Shown here: positions 44,123 through 52,571 of the stretch, in pieces | Numbering within the stretch: position 1 is the stretch's first letter | How the letters are laid out: every line of letters starts with the position of its first letter | From: Solirubrobacterales bacterium | Lineage (GTDB): Bacteria > Actinomycetota > Thermoleophilia > Solirubrobacterales > 70-9 | Assembly (NCBI GenBank): GCA_017304845.1 | Contig: JAFKLL010000012.1 | Coordinates: forward strand, 78,944-142,943 | Direction: 5' to 3' | DNA: 64,000 bases | Translations under genes and position numbers: made by a program | Notes under the pieces: generated by a model | Database searches by the model: none | Seen by the model: only the letters and a program-made list of their open reading frames with translations | What the model was told of the DNA's origin: nothing

Positions 44123-47100
44123 TCAGGCCGTCGCCGGCTCGCCCTCCGACTCGGTCGCGCCCTCGGCGGGGTCGGCCTCCGGGGGGTTGGCCGAGCGATC
44201 GGATTCGGCGATGACCTCGTCCGGGGCCTCTCCCTTGGGGATGAAGCCGGACTTCATGCCGAAGTAGACCGCCTGGGGGTGGTGGGCGATGATCGCGACC
44301 GTGGACTGCTCGGGCATCACCGCGTAGCCGCCCGAGAGGTACATGCCGATCTTGTCCAGCTCGAGCAGCTCCCAGACCTTCTCGTGCTCGGACTGGTCCG
44401 GGCAGGCCGGGTAGCCCCAGGAGTAACGGCGGCCCTGGCTCGACTTGATGCCCAGGTCGTGGCGCGCCTTGGCATGGAGCCACTCGGCCAGGCCCTCGGC
44501 CGACTGGACGCCGAGACCGTGGGTGTAGAGCTGCTCGGCGAACTCGCCGTCCTTCTCGAGCTGCTCCATCAGGTCGGTGACCTCGGGGCCGACGGTGACG
44601 CCCTGGAGGGCGACCACGTCGCGGATCCCCTCGTCGTTCAGCGGACGGTAGAAGTCGGTCAGGCAGATCCGGTCGTGCTTGGGCTGACGGGGGAAGACGA
44701 GGCGGTTGATCTCCTTGTCCTGATCCTCCGGGTCGAAGATGACCAGCTCGTTGCCGTCCGCGTTGCAGGGGAAGTAGCCGAGCCGGGCCCTCGGGTGGAG
44801 GTAGTCCTGCTCCCGCCACATCTGCTCCAGCTTCGGCCGGAAGGTCTCGCTGACCAGCTTGTCCCACTCGTCGCCCTTGATGCCCTTGCCGCCCCAGTGG
44901 AGCTTGAACAGGACATGCAGGTCGAGGTGGTCGAAGATCTCGTCGATGTCGACCGGGACCTCGCGCACGCCCCAGTAGGGCGGTTCCGGGATCGGCGCAT
45001 CGGTGCTGGCGGATGAACGGACCGAGTCGTCGTCGAGCGGCGGCAGGTTCTCGATGATCTGCGGCTTGTTGCGGTAGTCCTCCGCCTCCTGCTTGAGCCG
45101 GGAGATCAGCGCGCCGCGGGCCTCGTCGTCGATCAGGGCGTCCATCGTGTCCAGCCCCTGGAAGGCGTCCTTGCAGTAGATGACGCCGGGCTCGTAGACC
45201 TCGTCCGACTCCTTGCCATGCGGGTAGAGCGTCCGGCGGCCGAAGTCGCGGTTGATCGCGGCGCCGCCGATCAGGACCGGGTAGTCGAGGCCGCGCGAGT
45301 GGAGCTCCTGGACGGCGATCGGCATCTGCTTCGAGGTCGAGACCAGCAGGGCCGAGAGGCCGATCGCGTCGGCGTCATGCTCGATCGCGGCGTCGATGAT
45401 CGTGTCGACGGGGACCTGCTTGCCGAGGTCGACCACCGTGTACCCGTTGTTGGTCAGGATCGTGTTGACCAGCGACTTGCCGATGTCGTGGACGTCACCG
45501 AACACGGTCGCGATCACGACCTTGCCCTTGGTGTGCCCGTCGATCCGGTCAAGGTAGTTCTCGAGCTGGGCGACGGCCTTCTTCATCACCTCGGCCGACT
45601 GCAGCACGAAGGGCAGGATCAGCTCGCCGGCGCCGAACTTGTCGCCGACCTCCTTCATCGCCGGCAGCAGCACGTCGTTCAGGGTCGGGACGGCGCCGAT
45701 CTTCTCGACCGACTTGTCGATCCAGTCCTCGACGCCCTCCTTCTTGCGGCGCAGGATCATGAAGTGGAGCGCTTCCTCCGGCTCCATGCCCTCGGTCGCG
45801 TCCTCGGCCTCCTCCTCGGCCTCTTCGCCCTTCGACTCGAAGTGGGCGATGAACCGCTCGAGCGCATCCTCGCGCCGGTTGAAGACCAGGTCGTTGGTCA
45901 GCTCCCGCTCTTCCTCGGGGATCTCGCCGTACGGCTTGATGTGGTTCGGGTTGACCATCGCCAGGTCGAGGCCGGCCTCGACGCAGTGATGGAGGAAGAC
46001 CGAGTTCAGCACCGCGCGCGCGGGCTGGCTGACGCCGAAGCTGACGTTGGAGACGCCGAGCGAGGTCTTGACCCCGGGGATCTCCTCCTTGATCCGGCGG
46101 ATGCCCTCGATCGTCTCGATCGCGCTGGGCCGCCACTCCTCGTCACCCGTGGTCAGGGTGAAGGTGAGGTCGTCGAAGATCAGCGCCTCACGGTCCATGC
46201 CGTGCTCGTCGCAGACCATCTCGGTGATCCGCTTGGCGATCTCGACCTTGCGGTCGGCGGTCTTGCCCATGCCGACCTCGTCGATGGTCAGGGCGATCAG
46301 GCAGGCGCCATGCGCCTTGGCCAGGGGCACCACCTTGTCGAGCTTGTCGCGGCCGGCCTCTAGGTTGACCGAGTTGACGATCGCCCGGCCGGGGATCTGC
46401 TCCAGGGCCGTCTTGATCACGTCCGGCTCGGTCGAGTCGACCTGGATCGGGGCGGGCTGGGTCAGCGAGATCCGCTTCACCACCTGCCGCATCTGCTCGT
46501 CCTCGTCCTGGCGCTCGGTCAGGGCGACGCAGACGTCGAGCACATGGGCGCCGCCCTCGACCTGATCCTCGGCGATCTGGGTGATCGTCTCGTAGTCGTC
46601 GGCCAGCAGCAGTTCCTTCGCGCGGCGCGAACCCTGCGAGTTGACCCGCTCGCCGACCAGGGTCGGGCTCGGCTCCTGCACCAGCGGGGTGGAGGTCATC
46701 ATCGAGGAGACCCGGATCTCGCCCGGCTCCGGGCGCGGGCCCGGCTTGATCCCCTTGACCCGCTCGGCGATCGCCTTGATGTGCTCGGGGGTGGTGCCGC
46801 AGCAGCCACCGACCACGCCGACCCCGTACTTCTCGACGAACTCGCCCAGCGTCGCGGCCAGCGGCCCGGGCTTCTCCGGGAAGATCGTCTCGCCGTCCGG
46901 GCCCTGCAGGGGCAGTCCGGCATTGGGGATGCAGTGGACGGGGACCGTGCTGTTCTCACCGAGGTAGCGGATCGCGTCGCGCATGTCCTCGGGGCCGGTC
47001 GAGCAGTTCAGGCCGATCACGTCGACCTTCAGGGCCTCGAGCGTGGTCAGGACCGCCTGGATGTCGGTGCCGAGCAGCATCTTGCCGCCGTTCGGCAGCA

Positions 47101-47680
47101 GCGAGACGGAGATCTGGATCGGGATCTCCCGGCCGACCTCCTCGAAGGCGGCGCGGGCTCCGAAGATCGCGGCCTTGACCTCGAGGATGTCCTGGGCGGT
47201 CTCGATGATGATCAGGTCGGCGCCGCCCTGGACCAGGCCGGTGGCCTGCTCGGTGAAGACGGTGACCAGCTCGGGGAAGCGGATGTTGCCGAGGGTCGGG
47301 TCGTCGGAGGCGGGCAGGTGGCCGGTCGGGCCGATCGACCCGGCGACGAAGCGGTCGGGGCCGGCCGCCTTGCGGGCGATCTCGGCGGCCTTGACGTTGA
47401 TCTCCAGGGTGTGCTCGGCCAGGCCCCACTCGTCGAGCTTGATCCTCGAGGCCTGGAAGGTGTCGGTCTCGACCACCTCGGCCCCGGCTTCGATCATCGA
47501 GGCGTGGACGCCTTCGATCACGTCGGGGCGGTTGAGGACCAGGGCCTCGTGGCACTTGCCGAGCAGGCCGCCGTAATCCTCCTGGGTCAGGTCGAACATC
47601 TCCAGGGTCGCGCCCATGCCGCCGTCGAAGACGACGATGTGGTCAGAGATTGCCTTGAGATAGTCGCGTTCGGCCATCAT
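44123..47680 (-). CDS. metH: Cobalamin-dependent methionine synthase
   Basis: Encodes 1185 residues. It transfers methyl from methyltetrahydrofolate through cobalamin to homocysteine. All modules are present: homocysteine domain with zinc cysteines (IGLNCSTG, GGCCGTTPEHI near 292), pterin domain (about 345-600, VGERVNSQGSRR), cobalamin cap (about 620-720), cobalamin domain with the cobalt-ligand histidine in DVHDIGKSL (about 730), and the SAM-dependent reactivation domain (RYSWGYPACPDQSEH near 1087). A poly-Glu linker precedes the cap. No cobalamin riboswitch fits in the 20 bases separating it from the divergent DUF1697 gene. Confidence 0.97.
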   Translation of the reverse strand: MMAERDYLKAISDHIVVFDGGMGATLEMFDLTQEDYGGLLGKCHEALVLNRPDVIEGVHASMIEAGAEVVETDTFQASRIKLDEWGLAEHTLEINVKAAEIARKAAGPDRFVAGSIGPTGHLPASDDPTLGNIRFPELVTVFTEQATGLVQGGADLIIIETAQDILEVKAAIFGARAAFEEVGREIPIQISVSLLPNGGKMLLGTDIQAVLTTLEALKVDVIGLNCSTGPEDMRDAIRYLGENSTVPVHCIPNAGLPLQGPDGETIFPEKPGPLAATLGEFVEKYGVGVVGGCCGTTPEHIKAIAERVKGIKPGPRPEPGEIRVSSMMTSTPLVQEPSPTLVGERVNSQGSRRAKELLLADDYETITQIAEDQVEGGAHVLDVCVALTERQDEDEQMRQVVKRISLTQPAPIQVDSTEPDVIKTALEQIPGRAIVNSVNLEAGRDKLDKVVPLAKAHGACLIALTIDEVGMGKTADRKVEIAKRITEMVCDEHGMDREALIFDDLTFTLTTGDEEWRPSAIETIEGIRRIKEEIPGVKTSLGVSNVSFGVSQPARAVLNSVFLHHCVEAGLDLAMVNPNHIKPYGEIPEEERELTNDLVFNRREDALERFIAHFESKGEEAEEEAEDATEGMEPEEALHFMILRRKKEGVEDWIDKSVEKIGAVPTLNDVLLPAMKEVGDKFGAGELILPFVLQSAEVMKKAVAQLENYLDRIDGHTKGKVVIATVFGDVHDIGKSLVNTILTNNGYTVVDLGKQVPVDTIIDAAIEHDADAIGLSALLVSTSKQMPIAVQELHSRGLDYPVLIGGAAINRDFGRRTLYPHGKESDEVYEPGVIYCKDAFQGLDTMDALIDDEARGALISRLKQEAEDYRNKPQIIENLPPLDDDSVRSSASTDAPIPEPPYWGVREVPVDIDEIFDHLDLHVLFKLHWGGKGIKGDEWDKLVSETFRPKLEQMWREQDYLHPRARLGYFPCNADGNELVIFDPEDQDKEINRLVFPRQPKHDRICLTDFYRPLNDEGIRDVVALQGVTVGPEVTDLMEQLEKDGEFAEQLYTHGLGVQSAEGLAEWLHAKARHDLGIKSSQGRRYSWGYPACPDQSEHEKVWELLELDKIGMYLSGGYAVMPEQSTVAIIAHHPQAVYFGMKSGFIPKGEAPDEVIAESDRSANPPEADPAEGATESEGEPATA

Positions 47681-47700
47681 TCGAGGATACCGTTCAGAGC

Positions 47701-48210
47701 ATGACTTCCTATGTGGCACTGCTCCGCGCGGTCAATGTCGGCGGGACCGGCAAGCTCCCGATGAAAGAGCTGAAGGCGATGTGCGAGGAGGCCGGCTTCG
47801 AGGGCGTGGCCACCTATATCGCCAGCGGAAACGTGGTCTTCCACGCGGATGACCCGGCCGAGAAGGTCAAGGAGATCCTCGAGCTGAGGCTGGCCGACTA
47901 CGCGGGCAAGAAGGTGGACGTCTTCGTCCGCACGGCCCGTGAGATGCGGGATCTCGTCGACGTCAACCCCTTCCCGGACGAGCCCGGCAACCGGGTCGCG
48001 GTGCTCTTCCTCGACCGCAGCCCACCGGGCGACCTCGACGGGAGCGTCAAGGGCGTCCAGGACGAGCGCTTCAAGCCGGCCGACCGGGAGATCTTCGTCC
48101 ACTACCCGCAGGGCATGGGACAGTCCAAGCTCTCCTTCGGCAGCGGCCTCGTGGGCACGGCCCGCAACATGAACACGGTCGCCAAGCTGGCCGGGATGGC
48201 CGCGGGCTGA
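47701..48210 (+). CDS. DUF1697-family protein
   Basis: Encodes 169 residues. The conserved N-terminus YVALLRAVNVGGTGKLPM and SGNVVFHADD, and the C-terminal TARNMNTVAKLAGM, are typical of DUF1697 across actinobacteria. The family has no assigned function. It is divergent from metH and its stop directly abuts the stop of the convergent FhuF-like gene. Confidence 0.93.
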   Translation: MTSYVALLRAVNVGGTGKLPMKELKAMCEEAGFEGVATYIASGNVVFHADDPAEKVKEILELRLADYAGKKVDVFVRTAREMRDLVDVNPFPDEPGNRVAVLFLDRSPPGDLDGSVKGVQDERFKPADREIFVHYPQGMGQSKLSFGSGLVGTARNMNTVAKLAGMAAG

Positions 48211-48939
48211 TCAGGTCAGGGTCTTCTGCAGCGGGCAGGACTGGCAGACCTGCCCGCCGTCGGTGCGGTAGGCGAGGCAGCAGGTGTTGCGCAGGTGGAA
48301 CTCGTCACCCCACTCGTCCTCGGCCCGCCTGATCGGGATCGCGAGCCGCGGATCGGGGCACTCCGGGCCGACCGTGAGCTGAGTCAACTCGAGGGCGAGG
48401 TCCGGTCGGTCGAAGGCCTTGCCCGACCAGACCAGCGCCTGGGCGAGACGGTCGGCGGCGGCATGCCAGAGGGTCTTCTCGGGCCGGAGTCCCAGCCCGT
48501 CGATCCAGGCGACGGTTGGCTCGAGCAGGGAGGCGAAGCCCGTCCGGAAGGCGTCCGCCAGCTCCTCGAGCCGGTCGGATTCGATGCCTCGTGAAGAGGT
48601 GATGCCGGTCGCGCGGAACAGGCCGCCCTCGGCGGCGAGCAGGAGGTTCTCCGGGGTCAGCTCCGGCAACTGACCGGCGGCGACGATGAAGGCGCCGCCG
48701 AGGTCGGCGATCGCCCGGGCCAGGCTCTCCAGCAGCCATTCGGCGCGGATGTGATCCTCCGGCGGTCCGGCCATGCCGTTGATCCGGGAGAGCAGGAGGG
48801 CCTGGACTCGGCCGCTCCCGTCCAGCTCCGCGGCGGAGAACCAGCCGTCGCCGGGGCCGTCCCGCCGGCGCACGATGATCCCGTAGCCATCCGCCGAGAC
48901 CACCCCGATCCGGCCGAGCGTGCGATCGATCCCGTCCAT
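48211..48939 (-). CDS. FhuF-like [2Fe-2S] ferric-reductase-type protein
   Basis: Encodes 242 residues. The C-terminus carries NTCCLAYRTDGGQVCQSC: two adjacent cysteines, 10 residues, then C-x2-C, exactly the FhuF-type [2Fe-2S] ligand pattern. The N-terminal 180 residues are helical, as in siderophore-iron reductases. No siderophore genes are visible here. It starts 4 bases after a secreted-protein gene on the same strand, so the two are probably an operon. Confidence 0.85.
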   Translation of the reverse strand: MDGIDRTLGRIGVVSADGYGIIVRRRDGPGDGWFSAAELDGSGRVQALLLSRINGMAGPPEDHIRAEWLLESLARAIADLGGAFIVAAGQLPELTPENLLLAAEGGLFRATGITSSRGIESDRLEELADAFRTGFASLLEPTVAWIDGLGLRPEKTLWHAAADRLAQALVWSGKAFDRPDLALELTQLTVGPECPDPRLAIPIRRAEDEWGDEFHLRNTCCLAYRTDGGQVCQSCPLQKTLT

Positions 48940-48943
48940 CCGG

Positions 48944-49735
48944 CTAACGGGCCTTTCCGGTTCGCCGGGCGGCGCGTAACGCCAGCTTCCAGATCGGTGT
49001 GCGGGCCTGGCGGCGGGCCGCGAGGCGGGCGAGCCGCCGGCTGCCGATCAGGTTCATGAAGGAACGGTCCGGGGTCGCCCGGCCGACCCTGACCCAGGCC
49101 GAACGGACCTCGATCTCCCGCTCCGGGGCGACCGACTCGATCCGGCTGCGGACCAGGTACTTGCCGGCCCGCGAGGGGTTGACCGCCCCGACCGCGGCGG
49201 TCGGCCGACCCCGGTCCGCCTGGTTGAGTCGCAGCCTCAATCCCATGATCCGGAAGCCGTGGTAGTTGCCCGGGACCAGGAAGGAGATCAGGGCGGAATC
49301 CGGATCGGCGATCCGTTCGCCACGGGCATCCAGCGAGAGCCCGTCGGTCACCGTGGCGAGGATCGGGTCGGAGAGCCTCCAATCGAGGGTCCAGGTCGAG
49401 ACGCCGTCGGTGGCCGGTCCCCCGGAGAGGATCGCGGTCCCGTCGAAATTGCCCGAGTCGGTGATCAGGTCCAACGATCCGATCCGGGCCCCGGCCTGCG
49501 GGGTGGGGTCGAGGTCGAAGCCCTCGATCGCGAGGTCGAAGACCGACGGCTGCGGCACGGCGGCGGACTGTGAGATCGGGATCTCGAAGGGGCGGCTCAC
49601 GGCGCCCGGGCGGGGATCGGCGAGTCGGGGCGCCCGCACTCCGGCATCGAAAGCGCCGGCCGGCGCCGCCAGGAACAGCATCGACAGGAGGCAGGCCAAT
49701 GCCGTCAACGAGCGTTTCGCGGAGGTGGTGGTCAT
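48944..49735 (-). CDS. Secreted protein of unknown function upstream of the FhuF-like gene
   Basis: Encodes 263 residues from ATG at 49735 (MTTTSAKRS). The signal peptide ends near APAGA (about residue 28). The mature part is beta-rich, resembling HtaA-type or other secreted Ig-like domains in outline (DWRLSDPILATVTDGLSLDA; FLVPGNYHGFRIMGLRLRL). The C-terminus is strongly basic (SRRLARLAARRQAR...RAARRTGKAR), which may bind the cell wall. Family not recognised. The FhuF-like partner hints at iron or heme, but that is only context. Confidence 0.75.
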   Translation of the reverse strand: MTTTSAKRSLTALACLLSMLFLAAPAGAFDAGVRAPRLADPRPGAVSRPFEIPISQSAAVPQPSVFDLAIEGFDLDPTPQAGARIGSLDLITDSGNFDGTAILSGGPATDGVSTWTLDWRLSDPILATVTDGLSLDARGERIADPDSALISFLVPGNYHGFRIMGLRLRLNQADRGRPTAAVGAVNPSRAGKYLVRSRIESVAPEREIEVRSAWVRVGRATPDRSFMNLIGSRRLARLAARRQARTPIWKLALRAARRTGKAR

Positions 49736-49848
49736 CGGCCGAACCAGCGTACAGGCGGCATTCAAAGGCCCGTCCCGGCCCGGGCAGCGCCACCGCTCCG
49801 GTATCTTGGCTCTTCGGCTGCCCTAAGCAATCGCGGCCGCCGCCTCAA

Positions 49849-50538
49849 ATGCAGATCGAGAATTTCCTCTTTTCCGTTTCCGACGCGCTCCGTTGGCCGG
49901 TCCTGATCATGGCCCTGGTCGGTCTGGCCTGGGCGGTCGTCGAGATCGGGGTGCTGGCGGCCGAGATGTGGCGCCGCCGCTGGCGTTCGATCTCCGCGCT
50001 CGAGAACGCCGTGGACCAGGCCGAGATCGATCTCGCCCACGGCGACCAGTTCGGCGCGATAGCCGCTCTCTCCACCGTCTCGTGGAGCCGGCCGATGCGT
50101 GAGGCGATGGAGGCGATCGTCACCCTGCGGCCGGTGCCTGACGCCGAGAACCGGATCGCCAAGCGTCTGGCCGACTACGACTACACCTCGCTCAAGCGGT
50201 TGGAGCGGACCCGCATCCTGGTCCGGATGGGGCCGGCGCTCGGCCTGATGGGGACCCTGATCCCGCTCTCACCGGCCCTGGGCGGCCTGGCCGAGGGCAA
50301 TGTCACCGAACTGACCGACAACCTCCGGGTCGCCTTCGGCGTGACCGTGGCCGGGCTGCTCACCGGCGCCCTCGCCTTCGGCGTCTCGCTGATCAGGGAC
50401 CGGATCTACGCCCAGGACTTCTCCGACGTCGAGTTCGCCGCCGCGAACCTCGCCCCTGACAAGCATCTCGCGGCGCATTTCGTGCCCTCCACCATGGAGC
50501 ACGGGCACAGCACCCAGGTGTCGATGGGGAATCCCTGA
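49849..50538 (+). CDS. MotA/TolQ/ExbB proton-channel family protein
   Basis: Encodes 229 residues from ATG at 49849. Three membrane segments: about 11-35 (VLIMALVGLAWAVVEIGVL), about 122-145 (MGPALGLMGTLIPLSPALGG, the GLMGT channel signature) and about 165-185 (GVTVAGLLTGALAFGVSL). The DUF2149 gene overlaps its stop by one base. No TonB or classical ExbD is nearby; DUF2149 likely replaces ExbD as the plug. A monoderm host has no outer membrane to energise, so the driven process is unknown. Confidence 0.88.
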   Translation: MQIENFLFSVSDALRWPVLIMALVGLAWAVVEIGVLAAEMWRRRWRSISALENAVDQAEIDLAHGDQFGAIAALSTVSWSRPMREAMEAIVTLRPVPDAENRIAKRLADYDYTSLKRLERTRILVRMGPALGLMGTLIPLSPALGGLAEGNVTELTDNLRVAFGVTVAGLLTGALAFGVSLIRDRIYAQDFSDVEFAAANLAPDKHLAAHFVPSTMEHGHSTQVSMGNP

Positions 50539-50927
50539 TGGCGAAGGTGACCGCCAAGGCGAGGAGTCGCGAGGACCGGGCGGGCGATCCGCTCGACGGT
50601 CTGGTCAACCTCTTCGACATCGGCATCATCCTCTCGGTCGCCTTCCTGCTCGCGGCGCTCTCGTCGCTCAACCTGACCGACGTGATCACCGACCCGAACA
50701 AGTCGGCGGCGCAGCAGAACACGGTGCCCGAGGACTCGGTCGTCACCAACCCGGACGACAAGACCGAGCAGATCACCATCCAGCCCGGCCAGGAAGTGGT
50801 GGGGCAGGGTCAGCCGGTCGGCACCGTCTACCAGCTCGACGACGGCCGGACGATCCTGGTCAAGCCGGGCGCGGGCTCTGGAACGACCGGAACCACCGGC
50901 GTCACCGGATCCACCGTCACACCCTGA
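50538..50927 (+). CDS. DUF2149 protein, ExbD-like partner
   Basis: Encodes 129 residues. The conserved core DPLDGLVNLFDIGIILSVAF leads into one membrane segment (about 28-48), then an extracytoplasmic region (QPGQEVVGQGQPVGTVYQLD) and a low-complexity Gly/Thr tail (GTTGTTGVTGSTVT). DUF2149 is known mainly beside ExbB-type genes. The start overlaps the ExbB stop, so the products probably form one complex. A strong terminator follows. Confidence 0.87.
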   Translation: MAKVTAKARSREDRAGDPLDGLVNLFDIGIILSVAFLLAALSSLNLTDVITDPNKSAAQQNTVPEDSVVTNPDDKTEQITIQPGQEVVGQGQPVGTVYQLDDGRTILVKPGAGSGTTGTTGVTGSTVTP

Positions 50928-50939
50928 GCCCCAACCCTC

Positions 50940-50986
50940 AACTGGAACTCCCTTCGTGCGTCTTTGACGCACTCCGAGTTTCAGTT
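50940..50986. terminator. Strong bidirectional terminator hairpin
   Basis: Left arm 50940-50962 (AACTGGAACTC ... GTGCGTC) and right arm 50966-50986 (GACGCAC ... GAGTTTCAGTT) pair over nearly their full length around a TTT loop. It separates the DUF2149 gene from the convergent aldehyde dehydrogenase gene. Confidence 0.8.
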
Positions 50987-50989
50987 CTC

Positions 50990-52534
50990 CTAGCGGAAGC
51001 GGCGGAGGCCTCGGCCTCCGATGAAGCGGGTCATCCTTTGGACGACCTTGTGGCGTTCCGGGGTGTACGGGTACCAGAGCGGTTCCGAGCCGAGCAGGGT
51101 GCGGGCCGAGACGATCGCCTCCGAGCGGCAGTACTTGCGGATGCCGTACTCGCCGTTGCGGTAGCCGATGCCTGACTCCTTCCAGCCGCCCATCGGCAGC
51201 CCCGGGGCCAGCATGTTGAAGATCATGTCGTTGACGTTGACCGCGCCGGCCTCGATCCTCCGGGCCACCTTCTCGGCCCGGCCGCGGGGGCCGAAGACCG
51301 AGGCGGAAAGCCCGTAGCGGGAGTCGTTGGCGAGGCGGATCGCCTCCTCCTGATCGGCGACCCGGGTCACGGTGACGACCGGGCCGAAGGTCTCGTCCTC
51401 GACCACGCTCATCTCCTGGGTCACGTCGACCAGCACGGTCGGTTCGAACCACTGGCCGGGGCCCTCGCCGCGCTTGCCGCCGGTCAGGGCGCGGGCGCCA
51501 CCGGCGATCGCGTCGTCGACCTGCTTCTCGACCTTCTCCAGCTGGGAGAGCATCGTCATCGCGCCGACGTCGCAGGCGACGCTCTCGGCGTCGGCCCCCT
51601 GGCGCAGCTCCTCGACCTTTGAGGTGAGCCGCTCGACGAACTCGTCGTAGGCGCCGTCCTCGACGTAGATCCGCTCGACCGAGATGCACATCTGCCCCGA
51701 GTTGAGCATCCCGCCCCAGGCCGCGGCGTTGGCGGCCCGCTCCAGGTTCGCGCCGTCCAGGACCACCATCGGGTCCTTGCCGCCGAGCTCGAGCGAGACC
51801 GGGGTCAGGGTCTCGGCCGCGCGCGCCATCACCTTCTTGCCGGTCACGTCGGAGCCGGTGAAACCGACGAAGTCGGAGTGGTCGATCAGGGCGGTGGCCG
51901 TCTCGGCCCCGCCGTTGACCACGGTGATCACGTCCGGGCCGCCGATCTCGTCGCGCCAGGCGTCGACGATCTCGTTCAGGCCGAGCGGGGTGATCTCGGA
52001 GGGCTTCATCACCACGGCGGCGCCGGCCATCAGGGCCGGGATCGCATCGCCGAGCGAGAGCACCAGCGGGAAGTTCCAGGGGCTGATCAGGCCGACCACC
52101 GGGTAGGGGCGGTACTGGAGCCTGAGCTTGCGGCTCGCGTCGAGCAGCGAGTTCGCGCGCACCCGGCGCTCACCGAGGAACTTCTCCGCCTTGGCCCCGT
52201 AGAAGTTGATCTGGTCGGCCAGGTAGGGCGTCTCGATCGTCGACTCGGCCCGCACCTTGCCGGTCTCGGCCTTGAGCGTGTCGGCGACCCGGTCCGAGTT
52301 GTCGAGCAGCCAGTCGCGGAGCTCGTTCAGCCAACGGCGGCGGCCCTTGAACCCGAGCGCCTCCCAGGCGGGTTGGTTGGCCCTGATCCGGGCCACGGCG
52401 GCGGCGACGTCACCGGCGGAATCGACCGGGACCGACCCGACCGGCTCGCCCGTCGCGGGATTGATCACGGAGATTGACTCGGTTGCTGCCGTCGGTTCCA
52501 ACTTCCTCACCGTCCTCGGTCGTCTGGGCGCCAT
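50990..52534 (-). CDS. Aldehyde dehydrogenase (succinate-semialdehyde type)
   Basis: Encodes 514 residues of an NAD(P)-dependent aldehyde dehydrogenase. Motifs: ISPWNFPLVLSLGDAIPAL, GSDVTGKKV, the glutamate in LELGGKDPMVVL and the catalytic cysteine in NSGQMCISVERIYV. The subfamily resembles SSADH-like enzymes of actinobacteria. An N-terminal basic stretch (MAPRRPRTVRK) may be extra sequence from a start chosen too early. It is followed on the same strand by the PQQ-dehydrogenase genes, with which it could cooperate in sugar or aldehyde oxidation. Confidence 0.92.
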   Translation of the reverse strand: MAPRRPRTVRKLEPTAATESISVINPATGEPVGSVPVDSAGDVAAAVARIRANQPAWEALGFKGRRRWLNELRDWLLDNSDRVADTLKAETGKVRAESTIETPYLADQINFYGAKAEKFLGERRVRANSLLDASRKLRLQYRPYPVVGLISPWNFPLVLSLGDAIPALMAGAAVVMKPSEITPLGLNEIVDAWRDEIGGPDVITVVNGGAETATALIDHSDFVGFTGSDVTGKKVMARAAETLTPVSLELGGKDPMVVLDGANLERAANAAAWGGMLNSGQMCISVERIYVEDGAYDEFVERLTSKVEELRQGADAESVACDVGAMTMLSQLEKVEKQVDDAIAGGARALTGGKRGEGPGQWFEPTVLVDVTQEMSVVEDETFGPVVTVTRVADQEEAIRLANDSRYGLSASVFGPRGRAEKVARRIEAGAVNVNDMIFNMLAPGLPMGGWKESGIGYRNGEYGIRKYCRSEAIVSARTLLGSEPLWYPYTPERHKVVQRMTRFIGGRGLRRFR

Positions 52535-52571
52535 TCGCCCTCGGACCTGTAATAGCAGGTCGCCCGCTCGG

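Noticed and set aside
47681..47700. Cobalamin riboswitch before metH
   Set aside because: Only 20 bases separate metH from the divergent DUF1697 gene, far too short for the aptamer, and no B12-box is visible.
50870..50925. Short repeats that might suggest a CRISPR or tandem-repeat array
   Set aside because: They encode the Gly/Thr-rich tail of the DUF2149 protein; no spacer-repeat pattern is present anywhere in the window.
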